Of a stretch of 36,080 nt of DNA, positions 20,084-31,853 are shown in pieces (within the stretch, counting starts at the first letter, position 1; each line of letters begins with the position of its first letter). The position numbers and the translations under genes were made by a program. The stretch comes from Phanerochaete sordida (Eukaryota > Basidiomycota > Agaricomycetes > Polyporales > Phanerochaetaceae). The notes beneath the pieces were generated by a model, which did not search any database, was not told the origin of the DNA, and worked only from the letters and a program-made list of their open reading frames with translations. Where the stretch lies: assembly GCA_019973155.2 (NCBI GenBank), contig BPQB01000151.1:1-36080 (forward strand), written 5' to 3'.

Positions 20084-23000
20084 ATGGCCTACGATTCAAC
20101 GTCCACCCACCGCTTCGAGAAGCTCCGCACTGGGAACTACCCCCAGGGGCGTGGGGACTGCGCTGCAGCCCTCATGGTCAAGGGCTGGCTCCGCATCACG
20201 CAGGGCAAGGAGACGAAGACGAAACCGAAGGATCCCAAGGCTCCCACTGAGGCGGAGCAGGAGAAGTTGGATGCATGGGAGGAGAAGGCACTCAGGGCCG
20301 CCGGTGAGATCTATCTGTCGCTGTCAGACGACCAGACGACGCATGTGCAAGGCTGTCTCGAAGACCCAGTGAAGATGTGGACCACCCTCGAGTCTGTACA
20401 CCTCCAGAAGAAGCCCGGTATGCGGTTCAACGCCTGGGAGGAGTTCTTCTCCGTCCACATGGAGGAGAGCGACTCCCTGTCGTCTCTGATGACCAGAGTC
20501 GACGCTGCCATGCAGAGGGTCAAGAACCTGCGCCCTGACACCTTCACTCTGGCGGATCTGGACAAGGAACTCGTCTCTATGACCCTCATCCGCGCTCTCC
20601 CCTCCTCCTACGCCCACTTCGCGTCGTCGCTGCAGCTGCTCAACAAGCTCAACAAGGACGCGCTCCAGGCCGCCTTCATCAACGAGGAGGCCCTTCGCTC
20701 TCGCACTACAACCCCTGGAACCACCGCTGTTCTCTCTGCCTCCACCTCGCAGGCCCAGGCTACCGACACTTGTGCCTGGTTCGAGCTCCCGAGCCATACA
20801 CGTAACCAGTGCTTCCGCTTTAAGCGCGACCAGCAGAAGGCCGCACAGGAGGCGCAGGAGAAGAAGAAGAGCCGGGGCAAGAATAAGTCCAAGGCCACTC
20901 CCACTCAGGCCACCGCTGCAGCTGCAGCTGCGCAAGAGACCGCCACCGAGTTCGCCGGACAAGCCTCTGTGCGTCGCTCTGTACACTCCACCGCCCCTGA
21001 ACACGCCACTCACCTCCTCTGGACTGCAGACACTGGGGTCACTTTTCATATGACCCGCCACAAGCACTGGCTCCGCAACTACACCCCTCGGCGCGTCGCC
21101 GTTCGTCCAGCCAACGACGACATCGTGTACTCAGAGGGCGTGGGGTCCGTGGTGTTTGCACCAGAGGGTAAGAGGGAGTTGGAGTTCAGTAGAGTGTTGC
21201 ATGTACCGGAGCTCGGTTCCAACCTCTTCTCGGTCCTGTACCTCGCTCGCCATCGCGGTTTTACAATCTACATCTATTCTGACCGCATGGACTTTGACCG
21301 GGAGGGCCACACTCTGTTCTGCACGAAGATCGACGCCTCCAACACGGCCTACCTCGATGGCAAGGTCGTGTCTGCGCCTCAGGCTGCTCTGTCTGCCTCC
21401 GCTTCGACTCTTACTTTCGATGAGTCTCTCTGGCACCGTCGCTTCGCTCACACGCACCTGCAGAGTATCCGGAACTTCGCCAAGGGCCAGCCAGTCTCTG
21501 GTACGCGCCTGGACTTGAAGCAGGTGGCCGACCCCATCTGTGAGCCCTGTCTCTCTGGCAAGCTCAACGCTGGGCCGTTCTCCTCCTCGACATCTCGTGC
21601 CTCCAAGCCACACAAGCTCGTTCACTCTGACGTTCACAGCCCCTCCCTGTCCGCATCGCCTCTGGCTACCGCTACTGGATCACCTTCATCGACGATTCGA
21701 CGCGGCTGCGCTCGGTTATCCTGCTGAAGACCAAGGGAGAAGCGACCTCTGCCTTCAAGCAGTTCAAGGCCTTCGCTGAGAACGAGACTAACGAGCGCAT
21801 CGGCACTCTGCGCGACGACAAGGGCGGCGAGTACATGTCCAAGGAGCTCGAGGACTTCTGCAATGAGCACGGCATCCAGCGGCAGCACACTGTGCGCAAC
21901 AGGCCGCAGCAGAACGGCGTCGCTGAGCGGTTCAACCGCGTTCTCTCTGAGGGGGTCACTGCCATGCTCTCTGAGGCTAGTCTGCCTCCGTCGTTCTGGG
22001 GCGAAGCTCTGTCTGCTCTGGTACACGTCCTCAACCGCTGTCCGACCTCTGCTCTGCCGGACAAGACCCCCTTCGAGGCCTTCTATGGCCGCAAGCCAGA
22101 CGTCTCCCATCTGCGCATCTGGGGCTGCGTCGCTTATGTGCATGTGCAGAAGGACAAGCGCGGTGCGCTAGGCTCTCACATGGAGAAGTGCATCTTCATT
22201 GGTTATCCACCAGGCTACAAGGGCTGGAAGTTCTACAACCCCTCCACCAAGAAGGCAATCATCTCTGAGCGCGCCATCTTCGACGAGCGGTACCTTCCTG
22301 GCCTGAAGAACTGGCCCAACAGCGTGCCTAGTGCTACCCACCCACCCTTGCACCCAGTCAGCACTCCTGCATCGCCTGAGTTTCACTCCGTCTCGCCCTC
22401 TGAGGATGCCCAGCAGCCTCGTCTTGGGGGGGGAGGAGTCTGTTGATCCTCAACCCGAGCCTGCTGCGCCTCCACTGCCTCAGGACCAGCCTCCAGCACC
22501 TGAGCAGGCCCGCTCTCCGACGCCTGTCCGTTCTAGGGCTCCCTCGCCATCTCCAGCACGCTCGCCTCCGCCACCCGCCGCTCCACCAGCTCGAGGCCGC
22601 GGCAAGCCAGCCTCTGCTCGTGGCAGGCAGCCCCAACGCGCTCGCTCTCGCTCTGCAGCGCCCTCTGAGCCCCAGGCCGGCCCTAGTGGTCTACAACGCG
22701 AGCCTTCCGAGCCATCGCTGGCTGAGCGTCGTCCTAAGCGCAATGTCAAGCCTCCCGGCGAATGGTGGAAGGTCCAGCCCGCTGCTGCTCCAGAGCCTGC
22801 ACCCCAGGATCCTGTCCCTGAGGAGCCTATGGAGGACATCAACAAGGACCAGGAAGTGCCGCTCTCTGACGCGTCCACTGACGAGCTCTGTCTCAAGGCC
22901 TCCTCTGGACAGAACACCTGGCCGGCAACCTATGGCGCAGCGATGAAGCGCAACGACGCAGACGATTGGCGGGCCGCAGCGCAAGCAGAGCTGGATGCTC

Positions 23001-24478
23001 TCATTGCCAACGGCACCTGGGAGCCATGTGCTCTGCCTCCGGGCAAGAAGGCCATCGGTAATCGCTGGGTATTCACGCAGAAGTTCCTCACAGACGGCGA
23101 ACTGGAACGCTACAAGGCCCGGCTCGTTATCAAGGGCTATGCACAGCGCCCTGGCTTCGACTACTTCGAGACTTTCGCCCCTACTGTGCGCATGGCCTCT
23201 GTCCGCGTCACCCTCTGCTTGTCCGCTCTCGAGGACCTCTACCTCCGCTCGCTCGACATCTCCAATGCCTATACCAACGGCGTGCTGAAGGAGGAAGTCT
23301 ACATGCAGCAGCCTGAGGGCTTCCACTTTGGCAAGCCTGGCTGGGTCCTCCGCTTGCGCAAGGCTTTGTACGGCCTCAAGCAAGCTGGCAATGTCTGGAA
23401 CAAGACACTGCACGCAACGCTGCGCGATCTGGGCTTCACCAGACTCAAGTCTGACCCATCCCTCTACCTCTATCGCCGCGGTAACATCCGCATCATTGTG
23501 CCTGTCTTCATTGACGACATCACCATTGCCTCCAACGACGCTGCAGAGGCGGATCGCTTCGTTCAGGAGCTCTCCAAGGTCTACAAGCTGCGCGACCTCG
23601 GTGACACCTCTTCCCTCCTCGGCATTGCCATTACCAGGGACCGCCCCAATCGCCGCATCATGTTTTCCCAGCGACAGTACATCATCGACATGCTGGAGCG
23701 CTATGGCTTCGACTCCTGTGCCTCTGTGCAGACTCCCATGGATCCCGGTCGCCGCTTGTCCTCTGCAGACTGCCCCTCCACGCCAGCAGAACGCACTGCC
23801 ATGCAATCCCTGCCCTATATCAACGCTGTCGGCTCGCTCATGTTCCTCGCCACCTGGACTCGTCCTGACATTGCCTACACCGTCTCTGTCCTCGCTCGCT
23901 TCAACTCAAACCCTGGCCAGGCGCACTGGCAAGCTGTCAAGCACCTGTTCCGCTATCTCAAAGGAACCCAGGACTTGCAGCTCACCTACGGTCCTGCTGC
24001 CACGAAGGAGTTGTTTGTGACGTACTCTGACTCCGACTATGCCGGGGACAGCGATACACTGCGATCCACTGGTGCCTACGTCGTCATGATGGGTACTGGC
24101 GCAGTAGACTGGAGCAGCAAGTTGCAGGGCATGGTCACACACTCTACCACCGAGGCAGAGTACGTTGCAGCAAACCAGGCCGGCCGGGACATCATGTGGA
24201 TGCGGAATCTCCTCGAGGAATTCGGATACAACCTCTCAGAGTCCCCTTCCACGCTGTTCATGGACAACAACTCGGCCATCGCGGTTGCCAAGAACCCGGA
24301 GCACTTTGGGCGACTCAAACACATCCAGCTGCGCCTGTACTGGCTGCGCGATGTCGTTGAGCAGGGCCTGATCAACCCGCAGTATGTGCAGACCGACTGG
24401 ATGCTTGCAGATGTCCTTACCAAGGCACTGCCTCCGGTCAAAGTCACTGCACTGCGCCGGCTCCTTGGCCTGGAGTAG
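20084..24478 (+). pseudogene. Copia Gag-Pol polyprotein, two frameshifts
   Basis: The start ATG at 20084 follows a leader. Gag comes first, with a zinc-knuckle-like box near 20770 (CAWFELPSHTRNQC) in which the second Cys is Phe. Protease motif: TADTGVTFHM. The pre-integrase box LWHRRFAHTHLQSI and CEPCLSGK follow. The integrase core shows HSDVH, RDDKGGEY and NGVAERFNR (DD35E). A Pro/Ala/Arg-rich linker leads to reverse transcriptase (LDISNAYTNG; active site FIDD in VFIDDITIAS) and RNase H (SDSDYAGD, STTEAEYVA, MDNNSAIAVAKNPEHF), ending near LADVLTKAL. A one-base loss near 21636-21650 shifts the frame inside integrase, and an extra base in the G-run at 22425-22434 shifts it back. Otherwise there are no stops, so the copy is young or the indels may be sequence errors. 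Confidence 0.9.
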
Positions 24479-24527
24479 ACTTGTGGGTTCTGGGGGGAGC
24501 TGCATGCATGCTGAGACGTGCTGCATC

Positions 24528-24536
24528 AGGGGGGAG
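24528..24536 (+). promoter_or_regulatory. Polypurine tract of copia element
   Basis: AGGGGGGAG abuts the 3' LTR start; a second G-run lies at 24492-24498. It is the expected plus-strand primer. Confidence 0.8.
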
Positions 24537-24912
24537 TGTTGGAGTGCGTGCTGCAGGCACCTCTCCGCCTCAGTGGCCCTATGGACTCGGTCTGGGCCTT
24601 GGTGCCACTCACTTCAGCGGCACTTTCCTTGTGGGACATTCCTTTGTCCTATTGTCTTTCACCTTTCCTTTGTCCTAGGTTTATCCGTTCCTTTGTAGCG
24701 CTTTCTCCGTTCTTCCCCTGTGCATTGACCTGATTAGCGCCGGATCAGCGTAGTTATAAACCCTGGTGGGGCGGACTTGGGCCTTCAGTTGCTCATCCAC
24801 CACCACCAGGTCAGTAGCCACTCCTCGCCTCAATATCATTAGTTGCTCATCCACCACCACCAGTGTGTGCTCCGGAGCGTCTCAGTGGTCGAGTACACCT
24901 CCCACACCAACA
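24537..24912 (+). repeat. 3' LTR of copia element
   Basis: 376 bp, TGTTGGAGTGCG...CACACCAACA. By hand count it differs from the 5' LTR at about 21 positions but from the inverted LTR (25534-25909) at only about 6. Those six cluster in the last 95 bp. Confidence 0.92.
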
Positions 24913-25533
24913 AGACTTTCCACTCGCATCCGCAAAGCGCTCTGCAGATGCGCGACGTCAGTGATACGATCAACAAGAACTGTTAAGCTTACCTTGCAGT
25001 CGTCTTGTCCGAGGGCGTGAAAGGCTTGCTGGTACTCGCCTTACTCGCCTTCTTCGTGCGTAACCCCACCGATCCTGTTGCTGCGGCCTCTACCCCGCTG
25101 TTGCGCGTACTCGAGGACGGCTGCTTGTCTGCGCCAGCCGATGGCTTCTCGAGCGGGTCTGTGGGGCTGGAAGTGTTATTGGAACCGTTCGACTGGCAAT
25201 CTCCATTGGAGGAGAGGGTGGTTGTACGATCTTGCGGTTGAGAAGGCTCATGCTGACCACTCTGGGAGTCAGTAGACGAGGACAAAGGAGCAGAAATCGA
25301 TGCAGGGGCAGCATAGGGGCGGCAGAAGCAGTTGAGGCCGATGGCATAGAGGAGAGAGAGCTAGAGGCAGGGAGTGCAGGTGCAGAAGAGGAAGTGCATG
25401 CAGAAGGTACAGGCGCAGGACATGCAGATGAGCCAGATGAGCCATGGGAGACAGAAGATGACACGAGAGCAGTGGTGACCAAGTCGGAAGTGGACGACGA
25501 AGGGGCGCTGCACAGAGCTGCAGCAGTAGCGGG
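24913..25533 (-). pseudogene. Internal fragment of Ser/Ala/Pro-rich gene between two LTRs
   Basis: Read on the minus strand, an open frame runs from the inverted LTR end (25533) towards 25300, rich in Ser, Ala, Thr and Pro. It then continues one base out of frame as 25285-24989 (contains PTDPLEKPSAGADKQPSSS and KKASKASTSKPF). That part ends at a GT donor after AAGACGACTGCAAG; a 56-bp intron reaches CTGCAG, and a short exon (ALCGCEWKVL) runs into the 3' LTR. So it has neither start nor end. Composition closely resembles the low-complexity tail of the gene cut at 19382. It may be that gene's missing continuation, turned around by recombination between LTRs. Confidence 0.55.
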
Positions 25534-25909
25534 TGTTGGTTTGGGAGGTGTACTCGACCACTGAGACGCTCCGGAGCACACACTGGTGGTGGTGGATGAG
25601 CAACTGAGTGTATTGAGACGAGGAGTGGCTACTGACCTGGTGGTGGTGGATGAGCAACTGAAGGCCCAAGTCCGCCCCACCAGGGTTTATAACTACGCTG
25701 ATCCGGCGCTAATCAGGTCAATGCACAGGGGAAGAACGGAGAAAGCGCTACAAAGGAACGGATAAACCTAGGACAAAGGAAAGGTGAAAGACAATAGGAC
25801 AAAGGAATGTCCCACAAGGAAAGTGCCGCTGAAGTGAGTGGCACCAAGGCCCAGACCGAGTCCATAGGGCCACTGAGGCGGAGAGGTGCCTGCAGCACGC
25901 ACTCCAACA
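25534..25909 (-). repeat. Inverted solo LTR of the same copia family
   Basis: A complete 376-bp LTR on the minus strand (minus start 25909 TGTTGG, end 25534 CCAACA). No primer-binding site follows its end, so it is not the 5' LTR of a second full element. The flanks GCGGG and CTAGC do not match. Confidence 0.9.
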
Positions 25910-26472
25910 CTAGCTAGACAATGGCATGATGTAAGACAGATATATTAGGATGTTTACATGTAAGCCACGTTCGAGAATACATGTAATGATAGCTATTAAT
26001 CATACACAGCAGCTGTAATGCTTCTAACAACTGTTATGAAGGCTCTTCCGCTACTGAGTGCTGTCCAATGCGCCGGTCTTCGCCTGCCACGCATACTCAA
26101 GGACATCCCGTGAACGCAATGCCAACACCATCTGGGAATAATGTCAGTGTAAGATCGACCCAGTCCAAGTTCGACCACATCACATGAGTAGGTACCGTCA
26201 TGCTGCGCAGCTTCGCGCGAAGGCAAAATTTGAATGAATCCCTCACGCCACTGCGGCGTACAGCAATCACAAATCCTGATGGTCAAATTGTAGCAATATT
26301 GTACTTCGATGATTTGACCGTTTTCGATTTCTCATGAAAGAGCCATATCATGTACGAGGGAGCATGCATTGACGAGGGACAGGACTCAGATAAGTGTCGG
26401 CTAAATATATAGTTTATTGCCAAGAGATTGTCTGTCATCGCCGAAAGCCTCTGAGCACCCAATGATAATGGG
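25910..26472. other. Unassigned DNA
   Basis: No recognised gene. A minus-strand ORF at 25996-26286 (96 residues, with CDCCTPQWREG near its start) has some protein-like character but no domain that I know. It may be a remnant. Confidence 0.35.
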
Positions 26473-26769
26473 GTGACCCTTGGGAAGTATGCCAAAAGGA
26501 AGAAGAAGAAGCTAGAGATGCAGGAGACCAAGGAGAATGTAAGCCACAGTGCGCTTCAGGAACATGAAGCTAGTGCTTACTGTTGCTATGCATCATCTCA
26601 GCTACCAGACAAGGTGGAGACATGGACAGAGCAAGCCCAAAACGCACTCAAGAGGTTCACTAGGGTGGTTTCAGATGTTAGCAAGCCAACCTGGATCCAA
26701 AAGCGCCCAGTACCTCACGGAAACAGCGGCGGGCACATAAATCTAGCACAGAGCGGTATGAGCACTGGA
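26473..26769 (+). pseudogene. Lysine-rich ORF fragment cut by inverted-end element
   Basis: An open frame starting MTLGKYAKRKKKKLEMQ continues as a mixed helical-looking sequence (DKVETWTEQAQNALKRF) until the inverted-end element at 26770. An optional intron could run from the GTAAGC after GAGAAT to the CTACCAG near 26605. It may be the 5' part of the decayed transposon gene that resumes after 29958, as the distance is filled exactly by the inserted element. This link is inference. Confidence 0.3.
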
Positions 26770-29700
26770 CCATGTAGCTCTTCTATAAAACGTCCCTAGT
26801 ATACTAATAAAGTGTTTAGCAAAAAACACTACAAGCCCTAGTTGGCAAACTGTCAGGAAAGCTGCACAGCTTAACGGAAAGACATATTCCAAAAGAAGAC
26901 AGCCCAAAAGGAGTTATTCACAAAAGAGCAGCAGGGAGCCGAGTCTTTGCGGCTTTAGTGCGGCCTCCCAGTGCCGCCATCAGCGCATCAGCGCCACAAA
27001 GGAGACCCTGACCGGGCCAACCGGGTACCTGTCCGGAAAGTGCCCAATGCGGTTATAGACATCAATTTCGCTTTTGGGGGCCATTCCTGCTACTTCCCCT
27101 TGCTCCCCTGGCTTTCTGGGGCCTCTACACTATGTATATTGGTGTTTACTATGTATGTATATAATAGGGGGAAGACAGGGACCCAATTGAACCGCAGTGG
27201 AATATAATGAATAATTGATTATATTTGATTTCGATTTTTCTGGCCCTGAAGGCGGCCTGCAGCCCTTTCCCCCGGTTCTGAACCCTCTTCAGCTATGCTA
27301 AAGGGTTATGTAACCCTTACAGAAGCTGGACGAGAGCTTTGGGGGCCTAGGGGTGGCAGGGAAGTGGTAGGGGACCTGCGAGGATCTGCCAAAAAAAAGT
27401 GTGAATATCGTGGGGCAAACACCTGGATTCTCATCGCATAAGGTGTATGAGCTCCCCTGTATACTTGCTTTTGCATCCTCCGCCTTCGTTCCCATGCGAT
27501 CTTCAAGATCTGGACGTTTCCCACGGGCGCTTTTTGGCTGATTTCGACGAAATCGCCCAGATCGCAGCGCAACCGTTGGAAATGATGCAGGCGCTGTATC
27601 TCAGATCAATTTGCAGACTATGAAAATGGGGAGTACACATTTGCAAGTGAACCGGTGGAGAATTGGTGGTGATACATACCTGCAAAAGCGAAAAGTGGTC
27701 TTTGCTTTGCTTCTGGGCACTTCAGAACACTAAAGTAAAAGCATCTATGTGCCTGGCTGCTGTAGGATAAGAGAACAGGTCCGGACATCTCAAACATGTT
27801 GGTACATATGTGTAGACCCCGTATGTAGCAGGAATTGATCCAATACATACTATGTGGATCCTTCTGGGTAGCTGCATATATGGTGTTTTGGGCCCAAGGT
27901 GCCCAAAAATGCGCATTCAAGAGCCAGGAACATTATGTTCCCACTATTCTACAGCTCCAAAACGTTGGATATAGCGCTATATAGCTAATACACGCATTAT
28001 GGCACACTGCCAGCAAGATTGTATCACTGTCATACCGAAAAGTAGATAGCTAGTTTATATATTTATTTGTGAGGGAGCTGGCTGGCCTATAGCTAAGTAA
28101 GTCTGAAGACCAGAAGGTGAGACCTGGTAGGGTATAGCTGGGGTAAGGGAACTGGGTAAATGCTACTACTAATTGCTAAGGTTCACCGGATCTCTCGATC
28201 GGGCTATCTCAGTTGTTCTGGAAGGGGGCCTGACTAGTTTTCAGAGAGCTCCGCTTCAGAGGGTAAGAGGCAAAGGAGTTGGTGAAGGTTGAGACTTGGA
28301 GATTTTATTGGAAGGGAGTAGAGTTGTTTGGGGAAAGATTATCAGAAGAGGCTTCTGACTGGGCTTTCCAGAGATGTTTATAGAGTAAGAGTTAGATTTA
28401 TTATGAGACCTGTAGAAATAAGATGGGCTGTATAGAGACCGTTTGTCTTTATAGCAGCAGGCTGGTTACAACACACGGGCTGTACTGAATAACAAGGGGT
28501 AGACACTGAGTCTGAATTGCGGGGGTGGTGGACGCACGGGTCGCTGCCCCTTGGTTTGTGGCTCTGGGCCTTATATACCTGTCCACTGGGTTCTAGGGTC
28601 TGTAGCTAGGGTCTACAGTTGCTAGGCTACCTCACGCTGGTGACCAAAGTCCTTAGTTACATGCCTGTTCCTTGGAAACCAGACCATGGCAACTCTGCCT
28701 ATTTTTAGGGGAGTCCATGGTTACGACTTCTGCTGCCTGGCAACCTAATGCATGGCAATGGTGACGGGGGTGCTGGGAGTGATGGACCGCTGCTAACCTG
28801 CCTGGTCTGCCCTGTTTTTCGTGGTTACGGACTGCTGACTGCAGGATTGTGGGTTTTCTGGAGTAAGTGATAGCTCCGTTGTTTCGCTAGACCCACTATT
28901 GTAGAGGCCTTTGAGTTTTGTAATGTTTTGCCTATGCTCGTATCGATCTTTCTGACTGGGTTACTTTAGTGAAGCTGAGTTTTGCTGGTCAGGCAGAAAG
29001 GAGTAGTGATTTGACCTAAAGTGCTCAAGCTCTCTGTTATGAGTGTAGCGGCTTAATTGTTCCTGCATCGTAGGGTAGGTTTTCCGTGATTATTCCTCTG
29101 TCCATGTGCCTAATCATATTTGGCGCAGGACACCGCTGGGGAAGCTGCAGAAGCCTGGGGAATGCCCCCTGAACGCGATTTTGGAGGGTTTTGACCCCCT
29201 GTATAGATTCTCCTATGTGTTACACGTGTCTCAACACCTTTCCCATGGCGCTACATACCAATGACACCTCAACGACGCGTCGAAGGCGTTAGGAACGCGA
29301 TGGGGAAGGTATGGAAGCCCCTGTCCCTGGGGGATTAATTCCTCTAAATTCGAGAATAATTCCCAGGATATTGCTAGGCTCTAATCAGTTTGAACCATGC
29401 CATAGTGCCTATACGGCACGCTGTACCGTATCCACATGCTATTGAAGGCCCAAGGGGGCTCCAGTACATGCATTTGAAATTCGTCAAAATTCCAGTTAAT
29501 TCCGTAATATATTCGTATCCCCTGTGGCACCCCCACAGATGAGGGTTAATACTACAATACCTTCCAGCTACGGTATCTACCACTTTGCCCCATGCTCCTG
29601 GTCCTGGAGGGAGCCAGGGAGCAGTAGGAATACCTCTGCCAGCCAAATTCTTGCCTATGGCGCTTATTTCTGTTTTGGGCAGGTACCCAGCTTAATGGCG

Positions 29701-29958
29701 CTAGAGTGCCAAATGCTTTCATCCTCGGCTCCCGGCGGGTATTTTGCGAATAGCGGGCTTATTTTTGATTGGGAGGGGTCCCTGTCAATGAGAGATATGA
29801 TATCTTCTATGTTTTCTACAACTTTGGTTTTCTGACATCTGACTCTAGAAAAACATATCCCTTTTTAAAAAGAAGTCCCTCCCCTTTCTACCCCTCGTAG
29901 CATTTTTTGCTAAACGACTTACTACTATACTAGCTGCTTTTACAAAAACGCTACATGG
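26770..29958. mobile_element. Non-autonomous inverted-end element, copy 2
   Basis: Second copy of the 758-2946 family, with the same CCATGTAGC...GCTACATGG ends. It is colinear with copy 1 except for a deletion near 26845 and a 1.1-kb insertion at 28028-29132. The copies are diverged by many substitutions, so the insertions are not recent. Confidence 0.72.
28028..29132. mobile_element. LTR-like insertion within copy 2
   Basis: Copy 1 reads without a break through GACCGCTGTGGCAGCTG. In copy 2 this point is split by 1105 bp that start TGTCATACCG and end GCAGGACA (TG...CA). Flanking TCAC and CCGC could be a mutated duplication. There is no ORF of note, and a TTATATACC promoter-like word is present near 28571. 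A solo LTR is the simplest reading. The TTTGGCGC word near 29119 could instead be a primer-binding site, which would put the LTR end slightly earlier. Confidence 0.55.
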
Positions 29959-30011
29959 ACGGTGGTATAAGATTAGCAGTATACATAGTTAAGCATGTAT
30001 AGAAGACTTAC
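29959..30011. other. Spacer
   Basis: A short A/T-rich stretch. A possible intron end (ATCACAATAG near 30024) precedes the gene relic. Confidence 0.3.
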
Positions 30012-31577
30012 TTGATCACAATAGACATTAAATATCTTCCCCAGCGCATTGTTTGCAAGAATGAGCTCAATCTTGATGTACTTGTGGCAAGGGTGTGCGC
30101 AAATGACCCTGCGTTAAAGAGCATCCCGCCAAGCTGGGTTTTCCACATGGACGACATTGAGAAGGCATTCACGGACGCTACGAGCGCATCAGCTCTGCCC
30201 GATAATGGTGACATGACCCAGACCAATGGAAATACCACACCTGAAACTGAGTCAGCCATGCACAACCCGAGATACTACCCTGCACCGTCCTTCCAAGCTG
30301 CCAAAGCTGCACACAAAGATCTGGTCAGCCTGCTGCATTCCAGGAGAAAGAGCGGCAAGGGTCGTTTATACTTCAACGAAGACGATCATCTGCTTCGCCG
30401 CATAGAGCAGATGTGTATGCTTCTGTACCGGTACATCAACGAGATATTGACATGAATGGCGGGCTTAGTGAAGGTAGCAAAGGACTGGGAAAAGGGTCAG
30501 TATCAAGCACAACAGCTGCGTGTATGAATGCGCAACTTCATTAATGATTGCCACGCACTTCCGTTCTCGTGCATGGGCACATGGAACGAGTCCTTACTTG
30601 ATAGGAAGCCCGAGCTCAAAGTGGCAATCAATACTCACCTAATGAGCATCGGGAACTATGTCTGCACCATAAATATTGTCGAATATCTTCAAGGCCCCCG
30701 GGTTCAGTTTCAACATGGTCTCACCGAGGGCGTTTCTTTGTCAACCGCGCAGGTTTGAATGCACAAGCTGGACTACTAACAAAGTCGAGCCCTATACGGC
30801 CAATTTGGCGATGGCCACAAATGTTCCGATGTTGTTCAGTATCGGAACAGTATCTTCTTGCTGGCTATCAAGCACCTGCAGCCTTGACTACGGCAATAGT
30901 CCCAAAAGGGAACAGAAGTCCTGGTCGGTGCATATGCTCTGCGTTTTCTTGAACGTCAAGTCTTCCTCTGGTACCACAACGATTCAACGTTCTACACGCA
31001 TAACTGCCGCGAGATGCAATAGGTGGCAAAGCTAAAGAAGGTGGTGCCGAGGAAGAAGAGGAAGGGAGTCAGTATCATGGTTGCCAATTTTGTGTCAGCA
31101 GACTACGGGTGGCAATGCTCACCTGACGGAGAGGAGTCAGCGCGCATCTTCTTCAAGGCTGAAAAGAATTAAAAAGAGTACTTCACCAATGAGGAAGTTC
31201 TCGACCAGGCAATGACAGCGATGGACATCCTGCAGCGGCATTATCCCCACGATGAGCATATCCTTATCTACGACAATGCTTCCACGCACCTGAAATGAGC
31301 TGCTGACACTCTTTCTGCTCAGCACATGTTCCTGAAGCCAACTGCAAAGGCCGGCTATTGGTTTGGAGTGAAGGTCAAGGTTCGACCACAAGACTCAGAA
31401 GCCTGTCTATGGATGCGAGAGATGCTAAAGATCCACAGGGAGATCCAAAACCCTGTCTGTAGATTTTGTAGTTTGCCGCCATCCACACATAACCAATTCA
31501 CAGATGAGACAGCCTTCCTCCTGCTGGATAACAGGAATTGCAAAGTCATTGAGTTTCTGATATGGACAATGGTGTAA
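30012..31577 (+). pseudogene. Decayed DDE-type transposon protein of Agaricomycetes
   Basis: A single plus frame with many stops (for example at 30456, after 30758, near 31021 and 31297) retains a recognisable protein. It has an N-terminal helical region, INDCHALPFSCMGTWNESLL, SIGNYV...GVSLSTAQ, a VVQYRNSIFLL-like piece, the box WYHNDSTFYTHN and SIMVANFVSADYGW. These are followed by SPDGEESARIFFKA, YFTNEEVLDQA...MDIL, DEHILIYDNASTHLK and KAGYWFGVKV. I know this order of boxes from a large repeated family of basidiomycete proteins that look like DDE transposases. In intact members the first box reads HDEST; here it has changed to HNDST. The tail after about 31400 no longer matches. It is certainly inactive. 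Confidence 0.75.
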
Positions 31578-31853
31578 CAGGCTATCAGTTTCCCCTCAAA
31601 AATCAATCAGCTTCATTGCTCTCACTGTTGTCTTTTTTCATGTAGTGCAATATTTTCTCCACTGCTGCTCATTCATTGTTTTTGACTCTTAAAGAGCTGG
31701 TTACAAGCTCAGATAACAGCCAAATACAGAACGGCTGACCACTCTGCAGCAACTTACGCTATGAGGAGTTCACACTTTGCACGACTCAGAGGTGCAGGTG
31801 CAATACTATAGTATGTACGGCCAAAGTAAAGGTTTGTGCGAGAAGGAATGTAG
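31578..31853. other. No gene seen
   Basis: A/T-rich spacer between two gene relics. Confidence 0.4.

Larger units (their letters stand above)
19383..24912 (+). mobile_element. Ty1/copia LTR retrotransposon, nearly complete
   Basis: A 5.53-kb element with 376-bp LTRs at both ends, a primer-binding site, a gag-pol region in copia order (Gag, protease, integrase, reverse transcriptase, RNase H) and a polypurine tract. By hand count the two LTRs differ at about 21 of 376 positions. The 5-bp flanks, CCTCT on the left and AGACT on the right, do not match, so no target duplication remains. The coding region carries two single-base frameshifts. The element cuts the gene at 17652-19382. Confidence 0.92.

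Noticed and set aside
22691..23806. 371-residue minus-strand ORF, and similar long minus ORFs at 20324-21067
   Set aside because: They lie opposite the copia reverse transcriptase and Gag reading frames in GC-rich DNA and are shadow frames.
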